From positions 6,448,001-6,512,000 of the forward strand of contig NC_092605.1 of the NCBI RefSeq assembly GCF_047663525.1: 64,000 bases of DNA, given 5' to 3'. Every line of letters starts with the position of its first letter. Position 1 is the first letter of the stretch. Under the pieces are notes generated by a model. The model saw only the letters and a list, made by a program, of their open reading frames with translations. It was not told the origin of the DNA and did not search any database. Made by a program: the position numbers and the translations under genes. This DNA is from Anas platyrhynchos (Eukaryota; Chordata; Aves; Anseriformes; Anatidae). Positions 14,601 to 26,600 of this stretch are shown here, piece after piece.

Positions 14601-17600
14601 TCTCAGTGAATTTCTGTATTGGAGGGAAGGACAGACGGGCTGCAAACAGAAGGCTAAGTAGGGATGGGCAGCTGCTGGGAGAATGGGTCACAGTGCCTGT
14701 GTGCAGAGCTTGCAAGGCCAGTGAACCATCACCTCGGGTGGCCTCCTCATCTTCCTCCAGTGATTAAGAGGACCTGGCTCCCTGCAGTGATTACTGTGTT
14801 TTAAGCAGCTTGGTCCAGCTTGAAACAATTACTCAGCTGCATGGGCACTGAGAGTCGAAGCTCTGGACTTTGCTGTCGTTGAGATATTAGCCAAAACCAG
14901 TGTGATCCATGACAACTGGAAGTCAATGCTGTTGAACATTGTCTCTCATTTGGTTCCGGGAGGCTGAAGATGCTGGTAGTTTCTGAGATCAGGTAGCAAT
15001 TCTCTAGGAAGGGGAACCAAGCTTTGCTGCCTTTTCCTGTAAAAGGTCCCCTTACAATGTTTTTAATGCACAGGTAGGTATTTTATCTTTTTAAGCTTTC
15101 TCTACAAAAGATTCAGCCAGTACAGTGACTCTAATGCAGTAGGTTTGTTTGACATCAGGGCTAATTAGCAATTAACCAAATCTTGGAGCAAGCACTCTCA
15201 GACCAGATTTTTTTTTTTTTCCTTCCAAGCAGGCTAGGCATAAAATTCTATCTGCGTAATTTGCAAATGCAATTGCTTTAATTATGCATCCAAATTGGGA
15301 AGTGTATGCTCAAAAGATAGATAGCTAATTCTGTGCACGTCTGATGATAATGTGTATACAAGTCAGCACTGTCTCAAAATCTGCTCCCTCTGAGGATAAC
15401 TTTAAAAAAAATAAAATTAAATCCTCTCCTTTCGCAAGTTTACAGCAGCTAGACAGCCTGTATACCAGTTTAGTCTGTGTTTTGTTGGTATTGCTTGTCA
15501 TTGTTTTTGTTTTACACAAGGGAGTCATTTTCCTTTCCCAGAGCTAAATCCTGTCAACAAGGATCAGAACATAAGGGTTAGCTGCTGTGAATGTACCTGC
15601 TTCTGCATTCAAGAAATTCCCTGCCCCTAGAGATGGCAGGTGCAGGGAAGTGCAATAGAGCAGGGAAGGTGAAGGGAAGGAGGACACAGTGCATCCGTGG
15701 GTGGAGGCTGGCAAATGGGCCAGAGTTCAGCTGGGTACAGCCTCTGCTCTACCTTGCCGGTGTTCTGCCCTGACCTCATTTATTGGCACCATAATAGAAA
15801 ATCCTGGTGCTGTTTTTTCTTGCACCCCATGCAGGTGACCTTGTGATCAGGCTGAGACTTGGTTCCTACAGCTCCAGCCTGGTGGTGGTTCTCCTGACTG
15901 CATGGGTCTGGTGCTGCCAAATTGGTACTAATCTCCCCTGACAACTGTCAGGCCCTGCCTGGCCTTGCTTTGTCCTCACGGTTTCCTCCTTTTCTTTTTA
16001 CCCAGATGAGCAACAAAAGGTCGAATAGTTTCCGCCAAGCCATCCTTCAGGGGAACAGGAGGCTGTGCAGTAAGGCACTGCTGGAGGAAACAGGGCTGAG
16101 CCTATCACAGAGGCTGATCCGGCACGTTGCATATGAGACCCTGCCACGAGAGATAGACCGCAAGTGGTACTATGACAGCTATACCTGCTGCCCTCCACCC
16201 TGGTTCATGATTACCATCACTATTGTAGAGGCAAGTACCTTAATGCCCTGTCTCTGGAAACTCACCCCATGCTGCCCAGGCTTTTGCTGGGACATGACCA
16301 AAGACTAGCGTGGGACTAGTTTGGACCCAGACAAGGATGAGTGTGAAGCTGATATGAACATCTTGGCTTGCCTGTGTGGGTGTGTATAAATGGAGACTGT
16401 GGTCCTATCTATCTCTGTGTGTGGTGATTAGTCATTGAAGCAATTTGTGTATGAAACCACAGAGTCTGGGAAACCAAAGCAAAGTTTTTTTGAAGAGCAA
16501 AAACCAGAATAGTTTTAGGGGTAATTCAAATAATGGAAATAGAAATGAAATTTCTATGTTCTTTGAATAGAGAGAAAAAGGAGGGAATGGAAACTAGATT
16601 AAATATCCTCACCTTATTTATTTCTCCAATAAGGCCTTTGTACAATTGCTAAGTGATGCACTGGAATAAGCAAGGAGAAGGATATCCTGTGGCACTGATC
16701 CGTAGGGTGCTGAGTTCCTCTGACTCAGTGGCTGGCTTGTTCCAGAAAGCCACATACATACAGGGTTATGCCAATGTGTTGCACGTTCCACATAATAGGG
16801 AACTTTCACAGTGAATGGCTGTCGCATGGGAGAAAAATTGTTTTACAGTTGGCTTCCCATTCATGATTTTGAGTTGCAAGGTGTTTTTCAGTTAGAGAAG
16901 ACATTTGCTAACCAAGGAATCTCCCTGCTCTTCTAGGTTGCCTTTTTCCTTTACAACGGAGTGGTATTAGACAGATTTGTGCTGCAAGTCACCCATCCCT
17001 TATACCTGAAGAACGCACTACTTTACCATCCTCAGCTCCGTGCTCAGGCTTGGAGGTACCTAACCTACATATTCATGCATGCAGGGTGAGTACTTGCAAA
17101 CTGGAGAGATTCCCCACAGCTCAGGTTCCCTAGGGAGAGGCAGGAGGAGGAAGCAACTGAATCAGCTCATAAATCAATTTTTAAAAGCCCCAAACACAAT
17201 AATTCTAAATTTGTCATATAATCTGTAGCTGAGTGTTGGGCGATGAGAAGCAAACCTTCACAGCTGTCTGAAGTTAGGAGGCAATGTAAAGATCTTAAGA
17301 GATGCTGCTCTTCTCCCTAAAACTCACCAGACTGAAGTGCAGTGTCCCTCTAGAGGAGGAGTACAACTGGTGTAACGAGTCTGCAAAGATGCTGAACTGG
17401 TATTTAAGAACTACATGTTGTATTTTTGCTAGACTTCCTAGTTGAGGTTGGAAAAGTCAATTAAACTCCCTGTGCCTATGTTATACCACCACTTAGTGAT
17501 GTTGTCCCTTCTGTAGGGACTGAGGTAATGCTTAGAAGCCTGAGTCAAGACTGACCTCCTGTTTTGTACACACTGTACAAACACCAGTGTTCCTGAAGAG

Positions 17601-20600
17601 CTGACAGTCTCAAATGACCAGATGGGCAGAGAATGGTTCATCTAACGCAAAAAATAAGATGCAGAGTAAAACGAATTGTCCTTCATTCCATGGGAGGTAT
17701 GTAGCAGACTTGTGAAGAGAATCCAAGGCATGGCGATTCTAATTCTGTGTTTCTGGACTGTGCTAGTCCTCCCAAGATTCAAAGAGACTTAATTATGTGA
17801 TGTTTGTGATGCCATGGTGATGAGTGAGTGTCACAGGAAAGTTCATCTCTGTACGAAACACTCTACCCCCTCTGTGAGCTTTCTCAGATCATTATCTTCA
17901 CACATTCCTGGCAGATAATTGCAATTTTCTTTAATTCTGTCAGTGAAGAATCAGAGCAACAAGATTTTTAGCAGTGGTTTATAGTCTGAAACTGGATAAA
18001 GATCCTTTATTCTTAAACAGAAAGCTTATATTCCCATCAGTCAATGTTCTCCTTTAAAAGGCCAGAAAGATCAAGAGGATCTTTTCCTTTTTCCACTGGG
18101 AAGCTGATGCCTCTTCTCTGCCATGGAATAACAGCCTCAGTGTGTAATTGCCCTTGAGTGCAAGATGTGCCTCAGATCTCTAAATAAAAATCATAGTTGG
18201 GACAGAATGGACTTGACCCAAGGGGAGAGTAGAAAAAAAATTCTGGAGGAAACTTTTAAATGTGGTGGCATCTGTACTCTGCATGCTAAATCCCTCAGAA
18301 AAAGTCCTGTGTATAGAGGTGTCAATCTACAAGAGGAGGCTGTTGGGCTTAGATGTGAGGCTGGTTATGTAATGAGAATTAGAAAGATCCATCGCTGAGA
18401 ATGTTGGGGAAACTGGGCTTGTAAAAAGAAGGACTGCTTAATTTTAACTAATGCAAACTAATTTGTATCTGAGTTTTTTCTTCTGTTTTTGTTTTTGTTC
18501 GACTGTATCACTTCTGTAACCACAGATTGCTCTGGAATTCCTTTGAAGAGAAGCACCTGCACAATGCCAATTTTTCAGCTCTTAAATGTCTTCCTGTGTC
18601 ACTTGGGCTTCCTTTCCTAACCAGCATAAGGTCACCCTTATCTGTAGCAGGCAGTACTCTGGCGTTCTCCACATTTATTGTCTAAAAAATAACAGGTTTA
18701 TTTCACATCTGTGGCCAGCTTTGTGATGAACAATGGTGAAGGTGGTGCACAGAAGTCTCATTGTTTTTGTGACGAATTCCAAATTCTTTAGCTACATAGC
18801 CCTCAAAGCAATGGAAAGTCCTGCTGGAACAATAAACCCCGTGACTTATTTGCAGTAGCTAGAGTTAAGCTAAATGTTCACTTATTGCTAACTCATATGT
18901 TTAAGCTCCTTTCATATCAGGAGGACAGATAAATCTTAGAAGGGTAATAATGTTTGTAGTGGAAGCCCATCATTCTCCTCTTGTTTTCAAATGAGAGGCT
19001 AACACAGTGTCATGGGATTTATTGCTGTTCTGTTCCCAGCTGAGACTTTAAGATGGTAATGTGGACTGCTGCTTAATTTAGTGCACTTGGTCTGCTTTTT
19101 TGAAGAACTAGTGACAGTCAGAAGGTGCCCAAGAAGGCAGCAGTTGCTAAGGCTTGGGTGGCTGTGCCTCTAGAAAGATTCCAAAAATGCATGGACTGTG
19201 TGATGGTCCTGATGGAGAGAGCTTTGTCAAGGGCTGAAAAGCCAGGCAAAGTTGTAAATTCTGCCCTTCTGCTTTCATGGAAAGCAGACGTTGATTATCG
19301 GGGGCCCACACATTTGTAACACTGCCATAACTAATGACTTGCATTGATGCTCAGTCCCATTTGTTTGGTCTCAGGGAAGAAGAAAGTCTTTAATAAATCA
19401 ATGGAATTGTCATTTCAAGAATGACGCGTTCAGCACCGGCAAAGGCTAATTATATTTTATGGGTGCTTATTGACTGTGGAGCCTTCAATGCTCTTAGCAT
19501 GATGGGGAGAGGGAGTGAATGGGATCACTCCTGGAAAGTCTTTTAAGAACAGCTGTGAATCGGAGCGGTCACTTTAGAGTCTAGGATAAACTTTGACGAG
19601 CCCTTACAAAAGCTGCCTTTGAGAAACAAGCCCCAGTGCTTTGTGTGAAAATGTCAAGTGCTGCCTCATGACGTTAACTGCCAGCTGAAGCTTCTTTCCT
19701 CCCCACGGTAAAAGGGCACTTGGATGGTTTGACTGTATTCTGTGATCTCTGTGTGACCTTTGCTGGTTGTTCCTAATTTGATTCCCAAGTTCTGTGTACA
19801 TGCAGGATGAGAATGGGTGCCAGAATATACCCATGCCCCCATGGCCTCAAAAGCTTTGAGGAAGATGATAAACATACTCAGTTACGTTCTGTAATCTGCT
19901 ACAATGGCAAACTGTGGTGCTGAGTGTCTCATGCAGGGAGATAAACCTACTTTTAGAGAAAAATTGTGGTAACAAACCCATTAAGATACCCAGAAAGGTC
20001 TTTTTCCTGAAGCATCATTTCTAGCAGCCTTTTCTGGTCCTCCTTTAAATCCTCCTATATGAGATGATTGTATCCTTAGTGCATCTATCTTGCCATCAGC
20101 ACTTTATGATGTATATGGGAAATTGCTATGGTAACATGAAGAAAGACTAACACAGTGAAAATACATGCAACTTAAACCAATTATTTCTAGGGGAGCAATT
20201 AATTTCTTGTATAAAATACAACATAGATTTACATTAGATACGTTGCACTTCTTCCCCCAAAAGACACTGGTCTTCTTCACTAAGGGTACCATTGGGTCCT
20301 TTCAGCCCACTTTTCAGTGAAAGCAGTTGTGTACTTTTCATACAGAAAAGAGTATACTCCCGGCTCCAGCAAGATGTGGCCATTTAGCAAGGGTCACAGC
20401 CCTGTGAGCACAGGATAAATCTCAGATGCTAGCTGAGTATTGAAGAGGAAGCCTGTTCAGATGCCTGTTGCTGTTGTTACATCACTGGAAGACCCTGCAG
20501 GTGTTAAAGCCATGGGAAAATACTTGTATGAAGCTTTGAAAAGTAGCAAGACAGTTTTGTTAAGTATTATTGATTAGAACACCAAAGAACTTGCTTTGAA

Positions 20601-23600
20601 CATGTTGATTTGTCATAGCAGAAACCTGCTGCACGTGGTCTTTACCTAATACGAACGTCCTAGCTGTCACACTCTCTCCCTTTAGGCTGCAAGTGATTCC
20701 ACATTTGCTGATGTGTGCAGCAGGGTTTGCTACGAGTCTTAGCCCTACTCTTTCCATTGTGTTTAACAAGAGTTTTACTGAGTATGATGGGAACAGGGGA
20801 AGAGAATAGGCAGCTTCACTGGATACGCCTGGCATCCTGCTGGGTGGCTAACATCAGCCAGACATGAAATACCCTCTGCTTCCCGCTTTGGCCATGATCA
20901 CTTGGAGGTTGGCTCAGCAGAAACGGTTGGGGGGCAGATAGCACAAACAGTATTTCTGCAATTATAAAAATTAGGTAGCACAAACAGTATTTCTGCAATT
21001 ATTTCTGCAATTATAAAAAAAAAAAATGTGTGCGAGAAAGAAACTATCATTGTTTTGGGACTGCCAGGCTTACCTTGCTTTTGATTCAATATCTGCTCCC
21101 CATGATGTCAACATATGTGCAGGGAAAAGCTATATCATTAGGAGAGAAAAAGAGGAGTCCAGTTTCTAGCTGTTTTTCGTGGCTCTACTGCAATCTTGCT
21201 GCATTTTGGGGGCAAGTCATTTAACTTCTTTACATTTTTTTCAAATCCTCTATTTAAAAAATAAAAATGAAACAAGAAAAGCAAGTAACATGTCTCACTA
21301 AGAACTGAATGTGCTGTGAGGTCTTTGGCTGAAAGGCCATGGGAGGATATAAAAAGATGATGAGCAGGAAAGAAAGAAGGAACATCACAACTCTGATTGT
21401 TCCAGGAACCGTTGTTTTTTCCCAGTGTTAAAATTTACTCTCATGAAGCAGATGCTATTTGATCTCCTTTTGAGATATGTCTGTCACAAGGTTAGAGAAA
21501 GGAGATGAAGAGTTAGAAAAGAGGACAACTTTTTTTTCCCTTTCTCTCCTTGCTGCAGGATAGAACACCTTGGACTCAATGTTGTCCTTCAGCTCCTGGT
21601 TGGGGTTCCCCTGGAAATGGTGCATGGAGCTGCAAGGATCAGCTTTGTGTATGTCGCTGGAGTTGTAGCAGGTAGGTTACACCTCTAGGTGCCCTAGATG
21701 GAGAGGCACCTGAAAGTGATCTGTGATGAATTAACATAGAAGAAATGTTTTGTGACATTTGGATATAGGAGAAGAGCAGTCACTGATTTTTCTGTTTTGA
21801 AATTCTTTTGGAGGCTGGAAGTGGGAAATATACTACAACCTGACATCTGTTTCTAACTATCCATAGGCATAGTGTTTAGGAGACCTGCTTTAAAAACAAC
21901 AACCCCCCCCCCCCCCCCCAAAAAAAAAAAAAAATAAAAAAATAGTGTTGCTGTAGCTGGTCTTCCTGAATGTGGTAGTATGTGGTAGTCATGCTGTCAT
22001 AGTGTACCTTTTCTCATGTCTCATAGAAGCCTAAAAGAAAAGCATCATCATAGATGCCTGCATGAAGAATCTTCCCCCTACTCCTTCTCACCCCTAGGTC
22101 CTGTGTCAGTTCTTTCTCCATTTGTCCTATGCTGTCTGGTTCCTACAGCTAAAGCCTGAGTAAGCAAGAAGCATTTGGTTGTAACTTGTGAGCAGCTCAC
22201 AGGAATCTGGAAACTCATTTAATCATGAAGCCATAGGTTTTGATTGATTTTTAGTTTGTTTTGTATTGCTTTTATTTATGTTTGGCATTTCCAGCAGTTT
22301 GGAGGTGATGAAAGTTAGCTGACAATAGATCAACATCTAATTAAAAAAGTAGAGGGTAAGAACAACCAAGGGCTTTGCTGTGGAACTCAGACAAGGATTG
22401 ACTGCCTTAGCTCAAGATTTATGGTGATTTTCTTTCCAGCCTCATAACTTTATTTTTTTCATAATGAGCAGATAAAGCTATTGTAAAATAGGCTGCATTG
22501 AGTGCTAATAAATCCTGCATTCCAGAAGGGAGACCGTGAAAAGAATAATTGGGCTAGGACACCAGACTAGGCATGGTACAAACACCATGCTCATTAACGG
22601 AGAGAAAGCAGTTAGCAGACCAGCTCCAGAGTCCCTTGCCTATTATTTTAATAAGCATTAAAGTGGTCCCCAGCCTGCAACTTTACAGGCACAAACTCTT
22701 CTACTTAGATAGTCTGACAAATCATGGGTCTTCACTTTTGTACATACACATTGCACATCTGTGCCAGGTAAGCAAAGCAAGTAAACACTGAATGCGCTGT
22801 GACTGAGAGCAGGTGAGCACTGTGAGTTGCCAGCTGCCTCTCAGATTCCGGTGGCCGTGGGCTTGCTGGCAGGGTCTACAGGGCCAGAGACAGGCTTCAG
22901 TGGGCATTGGGCTGGGCTGAACACTCAGGGCAGTGCAGGCTGTACCCAGAGCCTGAGTGAGGCTCACTAGCCCAGCCAGCATTATTGGTGTGTTTCTGCT
23001 ACATGAATGATCTCACCTTTTTTTTCTCAGGCTGCCGCATCCTCATAGACTTGCCTTTCATATCTTGTAACCTGTAAATTGCATGCCAAGTAAATAAAAG
23101 TGCCAAAAGGAAAGGGAAAACTTCTGTCCTTTAGTGCAGGATGGAACTATAAAGGTGATCAAACAGTCTCAGACAGAAAAGCATCCCACGATGCCTTTAC
23201 CTATTTGAGTTGTTAGCCAGTTATTAAACATGCCTTATTCTTTGATGTATGCCAGGAGATGGAAGAAAAAGTATACGTATGCTGAGGATCTGGCAATTTA
23301 AAAATAAAGCAGCTCCTAAACAACCAGGAATAAAAAGTCAAATGCAGACATGCTGCAGTGGCCACTCCCTACTTTTATGTTTTTTTTCTCATTGTCTGGC
23401 TTTGCTAAAAGGACATGTGGAAATGCAGAGTGAGAAGTGTGTGCTCAGTGCTGTGTCCAAGCATTTAACTGCAAGTTGTCATTAATCCTTTCTTAACTTC
23501 TAATTAACTTTTTCCTTAATGTCAGTGCTTAAGAGATGAAAAGTCACAGGGCCACAGGGTGAAGAAGGGAGCTGTGAGCTGATTTGGCTGGTGGAACCTT

Positions 23601-26600
23601 GGCTCTGTCTTGACCCAGACTCACCTGAGCAATTAGCGAAGAAGTCTGTTAGAAGATTCTGTACTGCTGATGACTCTCTCAAGATTTGTTGTTTCATTTT
23701 TCCCCTTCCCTACTCATCATAAACACCTTCATTAACCCTGCCTTGTGACACCAAGTCTGCCTTTGTCTCTCTTCAGTTACTCTTAAAGTTTGCAAAGAAA
23801 GGAGCTTTGAGCAGGTCCAGGCCTCTAATTGCAATAAAGAGAAGCAGTGTCTATGTTTGGGTGTATTGTTATCAGTGGTGCCTTTATGTGATTGACCTGT
23901 CATTTTTCCATCTCGTGTTTACTGCCTCCATCCAGGTTATTTTTAGGTAGTTTTACTCTGCACTTTTATAAGTAACAGACTGTGCTTTGATCAGAGTCCT
24001 TAGTTTAAGTTACCAGTCCCCAGTTCCTTTTCACTGTGCAAATATTTAATCTTTCCAGCATGGGAGCTACTTCTTTTTTATTCTCAAAAGAGGGAAAAGA
24101 CAAAGACACTTGTCTGTCTTCTGCTTCCTTGTTGCTTTGATCAGGGTGTAAGTACCTTTTGCAGCACAGTGTTGAAGATACGTTGCTGCTTTGTTCTGGA
24201 TGCTTTTAGCTTGGATGCTTTTAAAGAAGGTGGAAAGAATTGGACTGATTCTTATTTTCCCCTCTCCTTTTTCTTTATCCCTGTATTGCTGACCTGCAGC
24301 ATTTGACACAGAAATGGCAAGTTAGTAGGGCTGTAGGGTAGGAAACGGTGGCTGGCAATTTTAACAATCCTTGTTCTTCCTCCCAGGATCCCTGGCAGTG
24401 TCAGTAGCTGATATGACAGCACCTGTGGTGGGCTCCTCCGGAGGCGTGTATGCACTTGTCTCAGCTCATTTGGCCAATATAGTCATGGTGAGTACCAGAA
24501 TGACTGTCTAACCCCATATAAAGTGAGTGAATCCAGCCAGATAGGTGTCCCAAGGGACCGGAAACAACTGGACCCTGTTGTTTGTCATTCAGAGCTTGCC
24601 CAGTTGTCTTGTCCTAGTGGCCTGGTGCTGGAATGGAAATGTGATACTGTAATTGGCTTTGCGCACTGATGGCTAGCAGCTTGTTGGGAGAAGCCAAAGA
24701 TCCTGGTGTAATCCAAGTTTTATTATCATACTTCAGGCTATCAGCTCTTCTTGAAAGGGGTTAAAAGAGAAGGAGCTGACTGGATCTGCAGAAGTTGCAG
24801 AGCTGTTTCTGTCTGCAGAGCATCATGTTGTGTTAGGGAGCACCTAAAGAAATGTAATGTTTGCTGGCTTTATGTGCAGAATATCCCTTATCCGCTTTTG
24901 TAAGGATACTGAAGCTGAACCCTGGGCATAGTAGTGATGCTATCTTTTGGCTCTTTCACCTCATGAAGTACTTTACAAAGGTCAGTGAATATCAGCATTG
25001 TCATTCCTCTTAGACCTGGAAACAGTGGCATATCCAAGGTCCTCAGAAAGGTGGTGGCAAAGCCCAGCACGTCTGCCTGTGCAGCCCCTAAGCTGATCGT
25101 CAGGTGATGATGGTTTTGCTGAGAAAGCTTTTTGTTTCTGATTAGGATTTGTGTGTAGTGGTTCAGGAATGCATATCTGTCCTGTACCAGCAATGTCAGA
25201 GCAGAATAACCATAAAAATGATGGTAATCCAGCCTTCCCTGGGGGCTGAGTGGGATGATAATGCAAGTTGGCTGCAGTAGAGACAGAAGGTCTGTTGTGT
25301 GTGCTCTGGAAAATGTGCGTGTGCATGGTGGTACTTGTGTCAAGCCTAAAAGAAACCTTGTTTTTAATGCTAATATGCTGTGAAATCAGTAGGTTTGGGC
25401 TGCAACCCGCAATGGTGCTCCTCCAGGCAGCCTTTGTGGCATCTGGGAGTAGGGGGAGTGAGCAGCTTCCTGAGCAGAATAGGTCTCCTTTGCTGTCTTT
25501 AAGCTTTTCAAAGCATGAATGAGCTGGGGGCTGTTGCCAAACTAGGGCACTTGAGTGTCTGACAGAGCTAAGGAGCGGAGGAGAGAGCATGCTCCTATAT
25601 TACAGCATTTCTTCCTGTTACACTTTTTTTTTTTTCAGTGTCTTGTGTCAAAGAGAACCAGGAGGGTGTTTGTTCTCTCTCATAGGGTGGTAATGCAGAC
25701 ACTGGTTCTTCACCCTGAGATTCACAGGGTCAGAGGGGGGTAGAGGAGCTGTTGCTTTAGAGGAACAAAGCTCTGCCAGGTGTGTGCAGAAGGTCTTCAC
25801 CAGTTACCTCCCCAGACTTCTTACAATGTAAAACGGCCTGTCAGTTCACTACTCATGGGACTCCTCTGAATCTATTTAGCAATTCCTACAGTAGCTCCTA
25901 TCTTTCTCCATTATCTGTTGTTTCTTTGCTTTTGTTGTTTCTTTTGTCCGTGGTCTCCCGTGGCTAGTGGGAACTCTTCCCAACCTCTGGAGAATGTTAA
26001 GGCCAGCCAAAGGCCAGGCTGGTGTCAGGGACAGAACTGGGTCAGCTGGGTCTCAGGCAAGGGAAGTCAGTAAGACTGCCAGGAAAAGTGATGGATTTTC
26101 TATAACATGGAGAAGTCTATAATATGTTCTTTATGGCTATGTCCTCTGGGATTGACAGATCTATGTGTGGTGTGGTGAGTGGAAAATTCACAGCTAGGTG
26201 GTTAAGGCAATAAAAGGGGTGTGTTCCAAGGGATATCTGCCCTTGATGCTCCTCCAATACAGAACTGAATGTAAAATCCCTCCAGGTTTGCATGCAGCAT
26301 CACTTTGTTTTCCTTGTCTCCTCTCCAGAACTGGTCAGGAATGAAGTGCCAATTCAAACTGCTGCGCATGGCTGTTGCCTTGATCTGTAGTAAGTATCGT
26401 GCAATACTTGGCACACATGTAATCCTGTCTTGTTTGTCCTTGTCATAAGAGTTTGTGCTGATTCAGGGTGTTTTGGCTTTGCAGCAGTTTTGGTAGGAAC
26501 TTGCAGCTGGACCTTCTGGCAGCAGAAACCACATCACTCTCAAATGCAGATTTTGGCTTTCAACACAAGCATTTGTAAATGAGGATTTGTTGTTAGCCAG

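Larger units (their letters stand above)
5686..16005 (+). other. RHBDL3: RHBDL3 intron 2 (10.3 kb)
   Basis: Largest intron in the window. It holds a CR1 3' end (6600-6687), TTTA repeats (about 6345-6365), two fragments resembling old MIR-type SINEs (about 9068-9175 and 13620-13830), and a homeodomain/POU-site-rich AT block (15140-15330) that may be an enhancer. A 240-codon antisense open frame (11133-11855) has no recognisable family. Confidence 0.8.
17086..21558 (+). other. RHBDL3: RHBDL3 intron 4
   Basis: 4.5 kb of non-coding sequence. It contains a 37-bp tandem duplication with a nested 12-bp duplication (20941-21012) and an old SINE-like fragment (about 21160-21350). No supported gene. 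Confidence 0.8.

Noticed and set aside
24888..25590. Overlapping 151- and 202-codon antisense frames in RHBDL3 intron 6
   Set aside because: No recognisable domain, two competing frames over the same DNA, and overlap with a probable old SINE.
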